Shown here piece after piece: positions 17,766-26,752 of a stretch of 64,000 nucleotides of DNA. The stretch is from NCBI GenBank assembly GCA_009780915.1, contig WQZD01000011.1, positions 1 to 64,000 of the forward strand, read 5' to 3'. How positions within the stretch are numbered: the stretch's first letter is position 1; the number at the start of each line of letters is the position of its first letter. The notes under the pieces are model-generated. The model did not search any database. It was not told where the DNA came from and was given only the letters and a program-made list of their open reading frames with translations. A program made the translations under genes and the position numbers. The DNA is from Propionibacteriaceae bacterium. Lineage in GTDB: Bacteria > Actinomycetota > Actinomycetes > Propionibacteriales > Propionibacteriaceae.

Positions 17766-18840
17766 CCTGCCTCCACTTCTCAACCAAGCTCGCACGGTCA
17801 ATCTTGCCAGAGGTGGACAGCGGAACCGCGTCCACGCGCAGGAAGCCTCTCGGGCGCGCCGCCGAGGTGATGTGGGGCGCCAGAACGTCCAGGACGACGT
17901 CTCGACCAGGACCCGTGGACGCGACGATCACCGTCGACCCCCACACGGGATCCGGCACGGCGAAGCATGCCGTCTGGTGGGGGAAGCGGGCGTCGAGGAG
18001 GCGCTGCATCTGGGCCAGGTCCACGTTCGTCCCCCCTGACTGCACGACGTCGTCGACCCTGCCCAGGATCTCCAGGCGCGAGCCGACCAGGCGTCCCCGG
18101 TCGAATGTCCACAGGGACCCGTCCCGCCGCACGAGGGCGGTGTGGACGGGATCGCCCAGGTACCCCTCGAACAGGGTGGGGGTGGTGAGGAGGACGCGCC
18201 CGATCTCGTCGACGGGGTCTGCGATCTCCACGTGGACCCCGTCCAGGGGCGTCCCGTCGTAGACGACTCCCCCGCAGGTCTCGCTCATCCCGTAGGTGGT
18301 GACGACGCGTACCCCCGCCCGCTCGGCCTGGTCGCGCAGGGCGTGCCCCAGGGCCGACCCTCCGATCAGGACGGCCTCGTACCCCGCCAGGCGCTCGGCG
18401 AGCGCTGGGTCGGACAGGGCGCGGTGCAGGTGCGCGGGGACGAGGGAGATGTAACTGCGGGATCCCGGTCGGGGCAGGTCCTCCAGGTGGGGGGAGATCT
18501 GATGGTGGGCCGTGCCCGCGACCAGCGCTCGCACGCGGGTCATCAACCCCGCGACGTACCATCCTGGCAGGGGATTCACCCACACGCCTGGCCCGCCCAG
18601 ACGGGCGTGGACCGCGTCGGCCGCGACTATCAACGCCGCGCGTGACAGCATCACCGCTTTGGGCGTGCCGGTCGACCCGGAGGTGGGCACGATCACGCCG
18701 GTGAAACCCTCGGGGATCGCGGACTCGTCGACGGCGACGTCGGGGCCGCCCAGGCGGACCACCGAGCCGTCACCGGCCAGCATCGCCTCGATATCGCCGC
18801 CATCATCGCCTCGGCCCGTCACTCGCACACGCACATTCAC
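17749..18840 (-). CDS. menE: o-Succinylbenzoate-CoA ligase
   Basis: An ANL-superfamily adenylating enzyme (363 residues) activating o-succinylbenzoate. ATP-binding PTSGSTGTPKAVML (about residues 52-65), TTYGMSETCGG and the C-terminal hinge VDDVVQSGGTNVD are present. It is short compared with E. coli MenE, as usual in actinobacteria. GTG 18840 is first in the operon; CATAAT (18847-18852) ends 6 nt upstream, so the transcript is probably leaderless. Confidence 0.92.
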   Translation of the reverse strand: MNVRVRVTGRGDDGGDIEAMLAGDGSVVRLGGPDVAVDESAIPEGFTGVIVPTSGSTGTPKAVMLSRAALIVAADAVHARLGGPGVWVNPLPGWYVAGLMTRVRALVAGTAHHQISPHLEDLPRPGSRSYISLVPAHLHRALSDPALAERLAGYEAVLIGGSALGHALRDQAERAGVRVVTTYGMSETCGGVVYDGTPLDGVHVEIADPVDEIGRVLLTTPTLFEGYLGDPVHTALVRRDGSLWTFDRGRLVGSRLEILGRVDDVVQSGGTNVDLAQMQRLLDARFPHQTACFAVPDPVWGSTVIVASTGPGRDVVLDVLAPHITSAARPRGFLRVDAVPLSTSGKIDRASLVEKWRQDGDRA

Positions 18841-18846
18841 CAGATC

Positions 18847-18852
18847 ATTATG
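18847..18852 (-). promoter_or_regulatory. -10 box of the menaquinone operon
   Basis: CATAAT on the minus strand, 6 nt before the menE GTG. No convincing -35 is visible. Placement predicts a leaderless menE mRNA. Confidence 0.5.
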
Positions 18853-18996
18853 GCCGTTGCGGGCCCGGATCGCCCACCGCGAGGTTCACCAGGCGTGGGA
18901 AAAGGCGATCACTGACATTGGGTTGACGCCCCAGGAATTGGTAAACTCGGCTTACACATGACACACGCATCAGCGCTGAACCTCAAGGAGGCACCC

Positions 18997-19548
18997 GTGG
19001 CCAGTTCATTCCAGGCCCCCCGTATCGAACCCGCTCTCGTCTTCGACGTGACCATCGAAATCCCGAAGGGCACGAAGAACAAGTACGAGATGGACCACCA
19101 CACCGGCCGCATCCGCCTGGACCGCACACTGTTCACGTCCACCCAGTACCCCAACGACTATGGCTTCATCGAGGGCACCCTCGGCCAAGACGGCGACCCG
19201 CTGGACGCCATGGTGATCCTGCAGGAGCCCACCTTCCCCGGCGCCCTGATCCAGTGCCGCGCCATCGGCATGTTCCGGATGAGCGACGAGAAGGGCGGAG
19301 ACGACAAGGTGTTGTGCATCGCCACCGCCGACCAGCGTCAGGCCAACGTCCGTGAGATGACGGACCTGCCCGACCTGACCCTGCTGGAGATCGAGCACTT
19401 CTTCACCGTCTACAAGGACCTCGAGCCCGGCAAGTCGGTCGAAGGCGCCATCTGGGTCGGACGCGCCAACGCCGAGTCCGAGATCCGCGACTCCTGGGAG
19501 CGCGCACGGGGGACCTCGTACGCCAACGAGTTCACACCCGAATCCTGA
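18997..19548 (+). CDS. ppa: Inorganic pyrophosphatase (family I)
   Basis: A 183-residue soluble pyrophosphatase. [33 protein letters not shown] (metal-binding aspartates) and the later region with KDLEPGKSV are family hallmarks. Start GTG 18997 is chosen because AAGGAGG lies just upstream. An in-frame ATG at 18958 has no SD and would add a non-homologous leader. Divergent from menE and followed after 2 nt by clpS. Confidence 0.93.
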   Translation: MASSFQAPRIEPALVFDVTIEIPKGTKNKYEMDHHTGRIRLDRTLFTSTQYPNDYGFIEGTLGQDGDPLDAMVILQEPTFPGALIQCRAIGMFRMSDEKGGDDKVLCIATADQRQANVREMTDLPDLTLLEIEHFFTVYKDLEPGKSVEGAIWVGRANAESEIRDSWERARGTSYANEFTPES

Positions 19549-19550
19549 CC

Positions 19551-19835
19551 ATGACGACGATCGCGCCCCAGATCGGTGACGAGACGCGCACACGTGCCGT
19601 CCCCGCCACCGACTGGGTCACGATCGTCTGGGACGACCCGGTCAATTTGATGAGCTACGTCACCTACGTCTTCATGACCCATTTCGGGTACGCGCACGAG
19701 AAGGCCACGCAGTTGATGTTGACGGTCCATCATCATGGCCGGGCCGTCGTCTCCCAGGGGGCGCGCGAACGGATGGAGACCGACGCGCAGGCCATGCAGG
19801 GCTTCGGCCTGTGGGCCACTGTGGACCGAGCCTGA
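19551..19835 (+). CDS. clpS: ATP-dependent Clp protease adaptor ClpS
   Basis: 94 residues. [20 protein letters not shown] followed by [28 protein letters not shown] is the ClpS fold that binds N-degron substrates and the ClpA/ClpC N-domain. ATG lies 2 nt after the ppa stop and its stop overlaps the next start by one base, so it is expressed with ppa and the DUF2017 gene. ClpC itself is not in this window. Confidence 0.92.
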   Translation: MTTIAPQIGDETRTRAVPATDWVTIVWDDPVNLMSYVTYVFMTHFGYAHEKATQLMLTVHHHGRAVVSQGARERMETDAQAMQGFGLWATVDRA

Positions 19836-20383
19836 TGCTCGCTTTCCACCGTCACAGGGACCGGTTGACCACCACGCTGCAGCCTCAGGAAGCAGCCATC
19901 CTGCGCGACTTGGCCAGTCAGTTCATCGATCTGGTCCATCCCCTGGAACACGCCCGTGCCACGCCATGGCACGGCTCGCCCGGCGACTGGTCGCCTGACG
20001 ACCGGTCCGACGTCGACGATGTCGCGGACCCCGCCTTGGCCCGCCTGTTCCCCGACGCCTACCCTGACGACCCGGACGCCTCCGGAGAGTTCCGTCGTTA
20101 CACCCAATCCGATCAAGCCGCCGCCAAAGTCGAGGCCGCTCGCGTGATGATCGAGGACTTGGCCGCGTCCGACACCGGCCATCTGGACGTGCCCCTCGAC
20201 CACGTCCAGGCGTGGTTGATCACCGTGACCAACATCAGGCTCGTCCTGGCCGTACGCCTCGGCGTCACCCAGCCAGGCGACCAAGGGCTCGAGCACCTCA
20301 CCGCAGACGATCCCCGCCAGGTGACGGCGGAGGTGTACGACTGGTGCGCCTGGATCGTGGAAACCATGGTGGAGTGCTTGTGA
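19835..20383 (+). CDS. DUF2017 family protein
   Basis: 182 residues, soluble and acidic, with no catalytic motif. It contains the conserved helical segment TTTLQPQEAAILRDLASQFIDLV near the start and WLITVTNIRLVLAVRLG near residue 135. The family is characteristically encoded directly after clpS in actinobacteria, as here (TGATG overlap), suggesting a role in ClpS/ClpC proteolysis, but no function is established to my knowledge. Confidence 0.8.
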   Translation: MLAFHRHRDRLTTTLQPQEAAILRDLASQFIDLVHPLEHARATPWHGSPGDWSPDDRSDVDDVADPALARLFPDAYPDDPDASGEFRRYTQSDQAAAKVEAARVMIEDLAASDTGHLDVPLDHVQAWLITVTNIRLVLAVRLGVTQPGDQGLEHLTADDPRQVTAEVYDWCAWIVETMVECL

Positions 20384-20464
20384 GGGGTCAGCCGCCACCC
20401 TCGTCGACGACCACGCCAGGGCCCCGGTCGTCGCGGCATTGACACAGCGCCTACACTTGGTCGT

Positions 20465-20707
20465 ATGCTGCTGCGCGCTTTCCCGATCCTGCTCTTGGTG
20501 GCGTGCACCATTTTCACAGCGGTGCACGTCGTCCAGTCCAACTCGATGAAAGTTCGCGGGCTGCCCAAAGCCTTGTGGTTCATCATCGTGCTCATCGTGC
20601 CCGTGATCGGGATGATCGCCTGGTGGGTGGTCGGACGTCCCGTGCACATCCAGCCCCTCCCCCCGACGGCCCCCGACGACGACACGGATTTCCTCCGGCG
20701 CCTCTGA
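20465..20707 (+). CDS. Small PLDc_N-type membrane protein
   Basis: 80 residues with two membrane spans (about 3-22 and 37-58) separated by a short loop, and the WWVVGRP ending typical of the cardiolipin-synthase N-terminal (PLDc_N) domain, but no phospholipase domain. TACACT (20452-20457) ends 7 nt before the ATG and there is no SD, so it is likely leaderless. Function unknown. Confidence 0.75.
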   Translation: MLLRAFPILLLVACTIFTAVHVVQSNSMKVRGLPKALWFIIVLIVPVIGMIAWWVVGRPVHIQPLPPTAPDDDTDFLRRL

Positions 20708-20721
20708 GCCCCCGAGGGTCC

Positions 20722-21126
20722 TCAGTCGTCTCGCACGGTCAGCGCCCACGAGGTGTCCCCCAGGGCGTACGCTCCGTGCCATGCCCCCCGCTCGAAGAGC
20801 AAGCCCCCCGGCGCGTCCGCTGTGATCTGCCATCCCAGGCCCGGCAGGGTCTCTCGTAAGAACTCCTGGACGGTGTCCGACTGGTCCGCCGGCCCCACCC
20901 CGATCAGCAGATTGGGCTGGTCGGCGGTGTACGTGAGGATCGTGGAGCTCGGCAGCCAGATCTGGTCGGCCGGCGGGTGGGTGAACCCTCGCTGGGCGAG
21001 GGACTGGCCCTCCTGGGGGGTGACGACCGCCACAGACGGCGTGTCCTGGATCCCGACCGGCACCGCCGAGCACCCGGCCATCCCCAGGCAGACGACGACT
21101 GCACACAGCGCCCGTCGCACCTTCAC
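20722..21126 (-). CDS. Putative lipoprotein
   Basis: 134 residues with a lipoprotein signal: basic start, hydrophobic core and lipobox LGMAGC (Cys about residue 19). The mature part is a small domain with no recognised family. GTG 21126 is chosen because AAGGAG precedes it; the frame is open far upstream but without lipoprotein character. It converges with the PLDc_N-type gene. Confidence 0.72.
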   Translation of the reverse strand: MKVRRALCAVVVCLGMAGCSAVPVGIQDTPSVAVVTPQEGQSLAQRGFTHPPADQIWLPSSTILTYTADQPNLLIGVGPADQSDTVQEFLRETLPGLGWQITADAPGGLLFERGAWHGAYALGDTSWALTVRDD

Positions 21127-21244
21127 CGGGCTCTCCTTCCTCCGCAGTCGCCACACACATGACATCTTCTCACAGTAGCATCGAGGCGCCGCGGCGACGC
21201 GGTCATCCCCTATACTCGACCACGACTCGTCAACAGGAGAATCC

Positions 21245-22225
21245 ATGCCACTGATCGGTGCGATCATCTCATCCATGCCCGTCCCGAGATCCACGGATCT
21301 CCTCACGCCGGACCATCCCGTGCGCCCGTACCCCGCGGACCACCGCCTGCGCATGTCGCCGTGGGCGCGCCTGGCGGTCTTCGCTCTGGTCTTCATCGGC
21401 GTGGCCATCCTCATCATCTCGGCCATCACAGCGTCGACCTCCGACTTCTCCGTGCCGGACTGGTCCAAGCCCGTCGCCGAACTGGTCGGCGCCCTCGTCG
21501 CGTACGGGGTCGTGACCATGTACACCGAGGCTCGCATCCCTCCGTTCGAACTGGCGCCCAGAAGGGCTCTCGGCCTGGTCAAGGGCCTGGTCCTCGGGCT
21601 GGTCCTCGCCGGGGTGTGCGTGGGCATCCTCGCCGCGACTGGAACCTACACGATCACCGGCGTCAACTCCTCCTACTCCCCCTGGTCCGACCTGTTCGTC
21701 ATCGGCGTGGTGGCCGGCGTCGCCGAGGAGATCATGTTCCGCGGCGTGGTGTTCCGGCTCCTGGAAGAGGGCGTGGGGACCTGGGGCGCGGTGATCGTCT
21801 CCGCCGTCCTCTTCGGCGTCCTGCACCTGTCCAACCCGGACGGCACGTGGTGGGGCGCGGCGAGCATCGCCGTGGAGGCCGGGATCCTGTTCGCCGCCGT
21901 GTACGCGGTGACGCGGTCCCTGTGGTGGTGCGTCGGGCTCCACTTCGCCTGGAACGTCGCGGAGGGCCCGATCTTCGGATCAGCGGTGTCCGGCTCCGGG
22001 CACGTCAACAGCTGGCTCGTCAGCTCCTGGTCAGGCCCCGAGATCCTCACTGGCGGCTCTTTCGGCCTGGAGGCGTCCATCGTCCCCGTCGTCCTGCTGG
22101 GCGCCCTCGGCATCGCCCTCCTCGTGCTGGCTCAGCGCAAGGGGGCCATGGTGGCGCCGATGTGGACGCGGCGCCGCGTCCTCACCCACGGGCAAGCAGA
22201 TCCCCGCCGCGATCCTGCCATGTGA
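21245..22225 (+). CDS. CPBP (CAAX-like) intramembrane metalloprotease
   Basis: 326 residues with about eight membrane spans. The three family motifs are intact: EEIMFRGVVFR (EExxxR), FGVLHL (FxxxH) and LHFAWN (HxxxN). ATG 21245 follows AGGAG. A TATACT -10 (21211-21216) lies upstream without a clear -35. The last 44 nt overlap the 3' end of the convergent SprT-like gene. Substrate unknown. Confidence 0.87.
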   Translation: MPLIGAIISSMPVPRSTDLLTPDHPVRPYPADHRLRMSPWARLAVFALVFIGVAILIISAITASTSDFSVPDWSKPVAELVGALVAYGVVTMYTEARIPPFELAPRRALGLVKGLVLGLVLAGVCVGILAATGTYTITGVNSSYSPWSDLFVIGVVAGVAEEIMFRGVVFRLLEEGVGTWGAVIVSAVLFGVLHLSNPDGTWWGAASIAVEAGILFAAVYAVTRSLWWCVGLHFAWNVAEGPIFGSAVSGSGHVNSWLVSSWSGPEILTGGSFGLEASIVPVVLLGALGIALLVLAQRKGAMVAPMWTRRRVLTHGQADPRRDPAM

Positions 22226-22679
22226 CACGCCCTCGCACACCCCGTCTCGCGCAGGCGCCGCAGTAGGCCTTGCGCGCGGGGCGACGGTGGCGCAGGATCT
22301 CGTGGCCCATGGGGCACACCCCCAGCCATCGGGCCGACAGACGGGCTTCCGGCACGTCGATGGTGCGCCCACCCGTGTACCCCAGCGCCGCGGCCTGTCG
22401 CTGCCAGACCTTCCCATGCCCGGCTTCCGCTCCGACCAACCCGTGGGCGATCTCGTGGAGGATCACTTGTTCCACCTCGTCATCGGCCAGGTAGGCGATC
22501 AGGTAGGTCGAGCAGGTGATCTTCTTCTGATGGTAATGGCAGCACCCCAGACGCGTGCGGGCGTGGTCGAGGCCGAACGACCATCCTCGGGGCAGGAGGT
22601 CCCCCACCATCCGCGTCCCGGTGCTCACGGTCCATCCTGCTGTCGCCACGTCGCACAACTCTACCCGTGGGTCCCACAC
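22182..22679 (-). CDS. SprT-like zinc metalloprotein
   Basis: About 165 residues. The core has LHEIAHGLVG (HExxH), preceded by the short strand-helix region GWSFGLDHARTRLGCCHY and followed by a second zinc-knuckle-like pair, CPMGHE and YCGAC. This resembles the SprT/Spartan-like domain implicated in DNA-protein crosslink repair; the role here is inferred. The start is uncertain: GTG 22679 has GAGG 8 nt upstream, GTG 22628 also has an SD, and the frame runs on into aroQ. Immediately downstream of aroQ. Confidence 0.75.
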   Translation of the reverse strand: MWDPRVELCDVATAGWTVSTGTRMVGDLLPRGWSFGLDHARTRLGCCHYHQKKITCSTYLIAYLADDEVEQVILHEIAHGLVGAEAGHGKVWQRQAAALGYTGGRTIDVPEARLSARWLGVCPMGHEILRHRRPARKAYCGACARRGVRGRVTWQDRGGDLLARG

Positions 22680-22729
22680 CCGGACGGCCTCGGCGAGGTC
22701 GTGTCGGCGTCGAGGACGCGTCGGGCCGG

Positions 22730-23173
22730 TCAGATCCTGGAGTCGGCCGCCAGGGCGGCGATGTGCGCCAGGGCGAAGTCGTACCCCGCCAGGCCCAGAC
22801 CCGCGATGACCCCCGTGGCCACGCCCGAGATCACGGAATGGCGCCGGAACTCTTCCCGGGCATGGATGTTGGAGATGTGCACCTCGATCAGCAGCGGAAC
22901 CTCCCGCGCGGCGTCGGCGAGGGCGTACGAGTAGTGCGACCAGGCGCCGGGGTTGATCACCACAGGGACGCACCGGTCGGTCGCCTCGTGCAGCCACGCG
23001 ATCATGTCCGGCTCGGCGTCGGTCTGGCGCACGTCGACATCCAACCCCAGGCCCTCGCCCGTGCGGACCAGATGCTCGGCCAACTGGTCATGGGTGACCG
23101 TCCCGTACACCGCCGGCTCCCGGCGTCCCAGACGGGAGAGGTTGACCCCGTTGAGAACCCACACATCACGCAT
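22730..23173 (-). CDS. aroQ: 3-Dehydroquinate dehydratase, type II
   Basis: 147 residues, the normal length of the dodecameric type II enzyme of the shikimate pathway. VLNGVNLSRLGRREPAVYG carries the active-site Arg and Tyr, NPGAWSHYSYALADA the substrate-binding Asn, and EVHISNIHAREEFR the catalytic His. ATG 23173 follows AAAGGAG. It is separate from other aro genes in the window. Confidence 0.94.
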   Translation of the reverse strand: MRDVWVLNGVNLSRLGRREPAVYGTVTHDQLAEHLVRTGEGLGLDVDVRQTDAEPDMIAWLHEATDRCVPVVINPGAWSHYSYALADAAREVPLLIEVHISNIHAREEFRRHSVISGVATGVIAGLGLAGYDFALAHIAALAADSRI

Positions 23174-23222
23174 GGCGACTCCTTTCCGTCCCCAGCCTGG
23201 TGACACGACCGGGAAGAGGTTT

Positions 23223-24209
23223 CTATTCTCGCACGCTCGCGAGTTCCAGGTACGCCGCCGCGAACAACCCCTGATACAGCAACGAGGCGTATCGCAGGAC
23301 GGGGTTCGACTCGTCGGCCCGGATCCAGTCGACCCGGACGTTGCGGCTCTCGGCGATCCTGACGAGGTCGACGCCTGCCAAGGGATAGTCGCCGTCATCG
23401 AGGATCAGGACGCAGAACGTGATCGAGTCCCCCCGACTCTCGAAGGGGTCGGCGAAGAGGTCCCGGGGGCGTGAGCGGACGATCAGGGGCGCCAGCGCAT
23501 GGTCGTCGGCCGCCAAGGCCGGGAACCCCGTGGTCTCGCGTAGGGCTTCGGCCACACGGCGCGAGGCTCGCGCGGCGAGGGTGGAACCGCCCCACACCAG
23601 GGGGACGGCGTCGGCGAGGGCACAGGCCAGATTCTTGGCCGGATTGGCTTCCAGGCCGTGGCGGGGACCGCACTCGTCCGCCACCAGATCGAGGACGTCC
23701 GCGACCTGGTCCAAGTCGATGGCCGGCCCCAACCCCAGACGGTCGAGGACCTTCAGCGCCAACACGGCTGCCACGAAAGGATCGTCCTCGTGGGTCATGA
23801 GCATGGCCATGGCCCCGGCCTGGTCGTGGATGACCGACTCCCGGGGCGCCACGACGAACAGCAGCGACCCCCTCTTGAGGGCTTCACGGCACGCCGCGAG
23901 CAGGCGGTCGTCGGCGCCGGCCAGGATGACGACCATGTCGAGCGGCCCGGCCCACGCGGGGAGGGTTGTCATCGGCCAGGCCACGCAGGGGACGGGGCAC
24001 GAGGGCTCCAGCACCGCGCGGATCAGACGCGCCTCGGCGCCCATGACGAGCACGGACCGGGGCCGTACCCCCTCCAGAGGGGCCACGACGGCCGACATCT
24101 CGTCGGTGTGCTCGCCGCGGAGCCGGGCCCCGGTCAGAGCGAGGGCTCGCAACCGCTCGCCCCTGTCCCGCAGAACGGTGGCGTCGTCGAGCAAGGAGTC
24201 GTCGAACAT
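23223..24209 (-). CDS. SIS-domain phosphosugar isomerase-like protein
   Basis: 328 residues resembling the protein encoded beside manB in mycobacteria, related to bifunctional phosphoglucose/phosphomannose isomerases. Two Rossmann-like SIS halves are visible (SVLVMGAEARLIRAVLE and VVILAGADDRLL in the first; PLVWGGSTLAARASRRVAEAL in the second), followed by RGLFAAAYLELA-like C-terminal sequence. Enzymatic activity is not established. Context with Trm112-like, manB and manC suggests mannose-phosphate supply for envelope glycans. Confidence 0.72.
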   Translation of the reverse strand: MFDDSLLDDATVLRDRGERLRALALTGARLRGEHTDEMSAVVAPLEGVRPRSVLVMGAEARLIRAVLEPSCPVPCVAWPMTTLPAWAGPLDMVVILAGADDRLLAACREALKRGSLLFVVAPRESVIHDQAGAMAMLMTHEDDPFVAAVLALKVLDRLGLGPAIDLDQVADVLDLVADECGPRHGLEANPAKNLACALADAVPLVWGGSTLAARASRRVAEALRETTGFPALAADDHALAPLIVRSRPRDLFADPFESRGDSITFCVLILDDGDYPLAGVDLVRIAESRNVRVDWIRADESNPVLRYASLLYQGLFAAAYLELASVRE

Positions 24210-24225
24210 GATGCTGGCGCCCGTG

Positions 24226-24426
24226 TCAGGGACGGGGAGTCCTCAACCGCGTGTCCCGGGCCTCGTCCACCAGCATGATGGGGATGTTGTCTCGGATGGG
24301 GTAGGCCAGACCGCACGCCGCCGAGGTGCACACGAGCTCCTTCGCATCGTAATCGACGCTCAGATTGGCGTGGCACGCTGGGCAGGCCAGGATCCCCAAC
24401 AGAGTCGAGTCCAATTCCAATGCCAT
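24226..24426 (-). CDS. Trm112 family zinc-ribbon protein
   Basis: 66 residues. Two zinc-knuckles, LACPACHANL and CTSAACGLAYPIRDNIPIML, fit the Trm112/YcaR family, which acts as an adaptor for methyltransferases in other systems. Start ATG 24426 has AAGGAG and shares one base with the manB stop region. It lies between manB and the SIS gene. Confidence 0.85.
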   Translation of the reverse strand: MALELDSTLLGILACPACHANLSVDYDAKELVCTSAACGLAYPIRDNIPIMLVDEARDTRLRTPRP

Positions 24427-25778
24427 TATTTCTCCTTCACAAGGCTCAGGACGCGATCCCGAAGACTGACCATCATGTCCGGGTCACGCGCCTCGACGTT
24501 CAGTCGCAACAGAGGTTCGGTGTTCGAGGCGCGCAGGGACACCCACCAGCCGTCGCCGAGGATTTTCAGCCCGTCCTCCCAGGTGACCGTGGCGCCCTCC
24601 CCCACGACCTGGCCGACCAGGTCCATGGCGGCCTGCGTGTCGTGCACCGTGGAGTTGATCTCCCCGGAGGCCACGTACCGCGTGTAGGACCGCACGAGGT
24701 CGGAGAGGTTCCGACCCGACTTGCCCACAGCGCAGATCACGTGCAAGGCCGCGAGCATGCCGGTGTCGGCGCCGAAGAAATCACGGAAATAGTAATGGGC
24801 CGAGTGCTCGCCGCCGAAGACGGCCCCTTCGGACGCCATGAGCGCCTTCATGTACGTGTGCCCCACCCTCGACATGACGACTCGGCCATGGTGCTCCTCG
24901 ATGATCTCACGGGCAGCCGAGGAGGTGATCGTGTTGACGATGATCGTCCCTCCCGGCTCGTCCGCGAGCTCGTCGAGAGCGATCATGGTGGTGATCGCGG
25001 ACGGCGAGACGACGTCGCCTCGCTCGTCGATCAGGAAGACGCGGTCGGCGTCGCCGTCGAAGACGAGTCCGAGGTCCGCCCCGCACTCGCGCACGCGCCG
25101 GCGGGCGTCGACGAGATTCTCGGGCTCGAGAGGATTGGGCTGATGATTGGGGAAGGTCCCGTCGAGGTCCAGGTACAGGCCCACGACCTCGACGTCCAGG
25201 TGCGACAGGACGGCGGGGGCCGTGAGACCGCCCATGCCGTTGCCCGCGTCCACCACGATTCTCAGGTGTCGGAGCCCGGTGGCGTCCACCAGGCTCAGCA
25301 GGTACGCCACGTACTCGTCATGGATGTCGTGGACGGAGACCGTCCCGGGCTGGTCCGCCGTGGCCGCGTCGACCGTCCCGGCGTCGATGGCGCGGGCGAG
25401 GGCCGCCAGGTCGGTGAGGAATCCCTCGGTGACGGGTTTCGCCCCCTCCTGGCAGAACTTCATGCCGTTGTACGAGCTCGGGTTGTGGCTGGACGTGATC
25501 TGCACGCCCGGCAGATCCATCGACCCGGAAGCGAACCACAGCCCGTCGGTCGACGCCAGGCCCGCGTCCACCACGGACACCCCGCCGTGGACGAGGCCCC
25601 GCATGAAGGCTTCTTGGATGTCCGGACCAGTGACGCGCATGTCCCGGGTGACGACGACGCGGCGTTGCGGGACCAGAGCGGCGTAGGCGGCCCCGATGGC
25701 CCAGGCTCCGGCGGTGTCCCATTCGACACCGACAATCCCTCGGATGTCATTGGCTTTGAAGATCTGGGCGTGTAGCAC
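24426..25778 (-). CDS. manB: Phosphomannomutase/phosphoglucomutase
   Basis: 450 residues of the alpha-D-phosphohexomutase superfamily converting mannose-6-P to mannose-1-P. FKANDIRGI, the phosphoserine loop ITSSHNPSSYNGMKF, metal loop FDGDADRVFLID, sugar loop GGEHSAHYYFRD and phosphate loop RASNTEPLLRLN are all present. GTG 25778 is preceded by TAAGAT (25785-25790) at 6 nt and no SD, indicating a leaderless mRNA. With manC it forms GDP-mannose for glycoconjugates. Confidence 0.92.
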   Translation of the reverse strand: MLHAQIFKANDIRGIVGVEWDTAGAWAIGAAYAALVPQRRVVVTRDMRVTGPDIQEAFMRGLVHGGVSVVDAGLASTDGLWFASGSMDLPGVQITSSHNPSSYNGMKFCQEGAKPVTEGFLTDLAALARAIDAGTVDAATADQPGTVSVHDIHDEYVAYLLSLVDATGLRHLRIVVDAGNGMGGLTAPAVLSHLDVEVVGLYLDLDGTFPNHQPNPLEPENLVDARRRVRECGADLGLVFDGDADRVFLIDERGDVVSPSAITTMIALDELADEPGGTIIVNTITSSAAREIIEEHHGRVVMSRVGHTYMKALMASEGAVFGGEHSAHYYFRDFFGADTGMLAALHVICAVGKSGRNLSDLVRSYTRYVASGEINSTVHDTQAAMDLVGQVVGEGATVTWEDGLKILGDGWWVSLRASNTEPLLRLNVEARDPDMMVSLRDRVLSLVKEK

Positions 25779-25837
25779 AGGTCTATCTTAGTTCCTCTCG
25801 GTGCTCGCCCTGGCCCCCCACTCGCCGGACCCGCCTG

Positions 25838-26233
25838 TCAGTGGGCCCGGGCGGCGCCGTGCCCTCCTGAGTCGGCGACGACCCGCAGATGGGCTCGCGT
25901 GGCCAGCATCACGAGATTGGCCCGGCTGGAGAGGCTGTGTTCGGTGCCGTCCGGGGCGCCTGCGGCGGTCCCCAGGCCCACCCGCCGGATCTCGGCGGCG
26001 AGGGCGTCCATCTGCGTGGGTTCCAGGACACGAGAGACCACGTGCCCGGACCGGATCAGCGTCCACCCCTTCGGCGGGGTGAACTTGTCCAGGTGATCCT
26101 GACACATGATGATCGTGCCCGGAGCGCAGTCCGCCCGCAGGGGCGCGGCTTCCACCTCGGACAACGAGTATGAATAGCTCAGTTGAGCGACGGCACGGTT
26201 CACGCACCCGGGTCGTGAGCAAGTCTTGGACAC
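25838..26233 (-). CDS. DUF3499 family protein
   Basis: 131 residues. KTCSRPGCVNRAVAQLSY and MCQDHLDKFTPPKGW carry Cys/His that could form a zinc site, followed by a helical tail. The family is found in actinobacteria next to manB and whiB2. GTG 26233 is chosen because TAGAGT (26241-26246) ends 7 nt upstream and homologous start sequence begins here. Function unknown. Confidence 0.78.
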   Translation of the reverse strand: MSKTCSRPGCVNRAVAQLSYSYSLSEVEAAPLRADCAPGTIIMCQDHLDKFTPPKGWTLIRSGHVVSRVLEPTQMDALAAEIRRVGLGTAAGAPDGTEHSLSSRANLVMLATRAHLRVVADSGGHGAARAH

Positions 26234-26326
26234 GACCCCGACTCTATCGTCTCCGCATGGCAGGGGCCGTGCGCGACTCGTGCGCCGGGACAAAACTCGT
26301 CCCCTGATCTGGGTACACTTGGTCCC

Positions 26327-26749
26327 ATGCGTGATCGACATCGTCGGGGAATGCGAGGAATGCTGGCTCCTCCCAATTGCATCGCGGGGCAGATGCTGCG
26401 ACTGCGGCGACCGACATTGCCGTCCGCGTTCTTCTTCGAATGCGTCAACGAGGCGATCGACGCCATCGAAGACGCGGTCCCCGACGCGCTGACCCATGTG
26501 GACATCGGCGTCGAAGAGGTGCCTGACACCTCGGTGCTGTGGAGTTCGCACATGCCCTTGGCCGCGGCCGTGGACGCCGACGAGACCCACCTGGCCCAGA
26601 TCATCGTCTACCGGCGACCCATCGAGCTGAGAGCGTCCAGCCGGACGCAGATGCGCCAGATCGTCTTCGTGGCCCTCGTGGAACAGGTGGCCTCCGCCAC
26701 CGGGCTGAGCGTGGCCGCCCTCGACCCCACCAACATCCGCGGAGAGTGA
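26327..26749 (+). CDS. Zincin-like metallopeptidase-family protein without HExxH
   Basis: 140 residues matching the protein divergently encoded beside DUF3499 in mycobacteria and classed with metallopeptidase-like zincins. YRRPIELRASS and the C-terminal VASATGLSVAALDP fit. Where a zincin should have HExxH there is FVALVEQVA, so no catalytic zinc site is visible. ATG 26327 has TACACT (26314-26319) 7 nt upstream and no SD, so it is probably leaderless. Likely a structural or adaptor protein. Confidence 0.75.
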   Translation: MRDRHRRGMRGMLAPPNCIAGQMLRLRRPTLPSAFFFECVNEAIDAIEDAVPDALTHVDIGVEEVPDTSVLWSSHMPLAAAVDADETHLAQIIVYRRPIELRASSRTQMRQIVFVALVEQVASATGLSVAALDPTNIRGE

Positions 26750-26752
26750 CTC

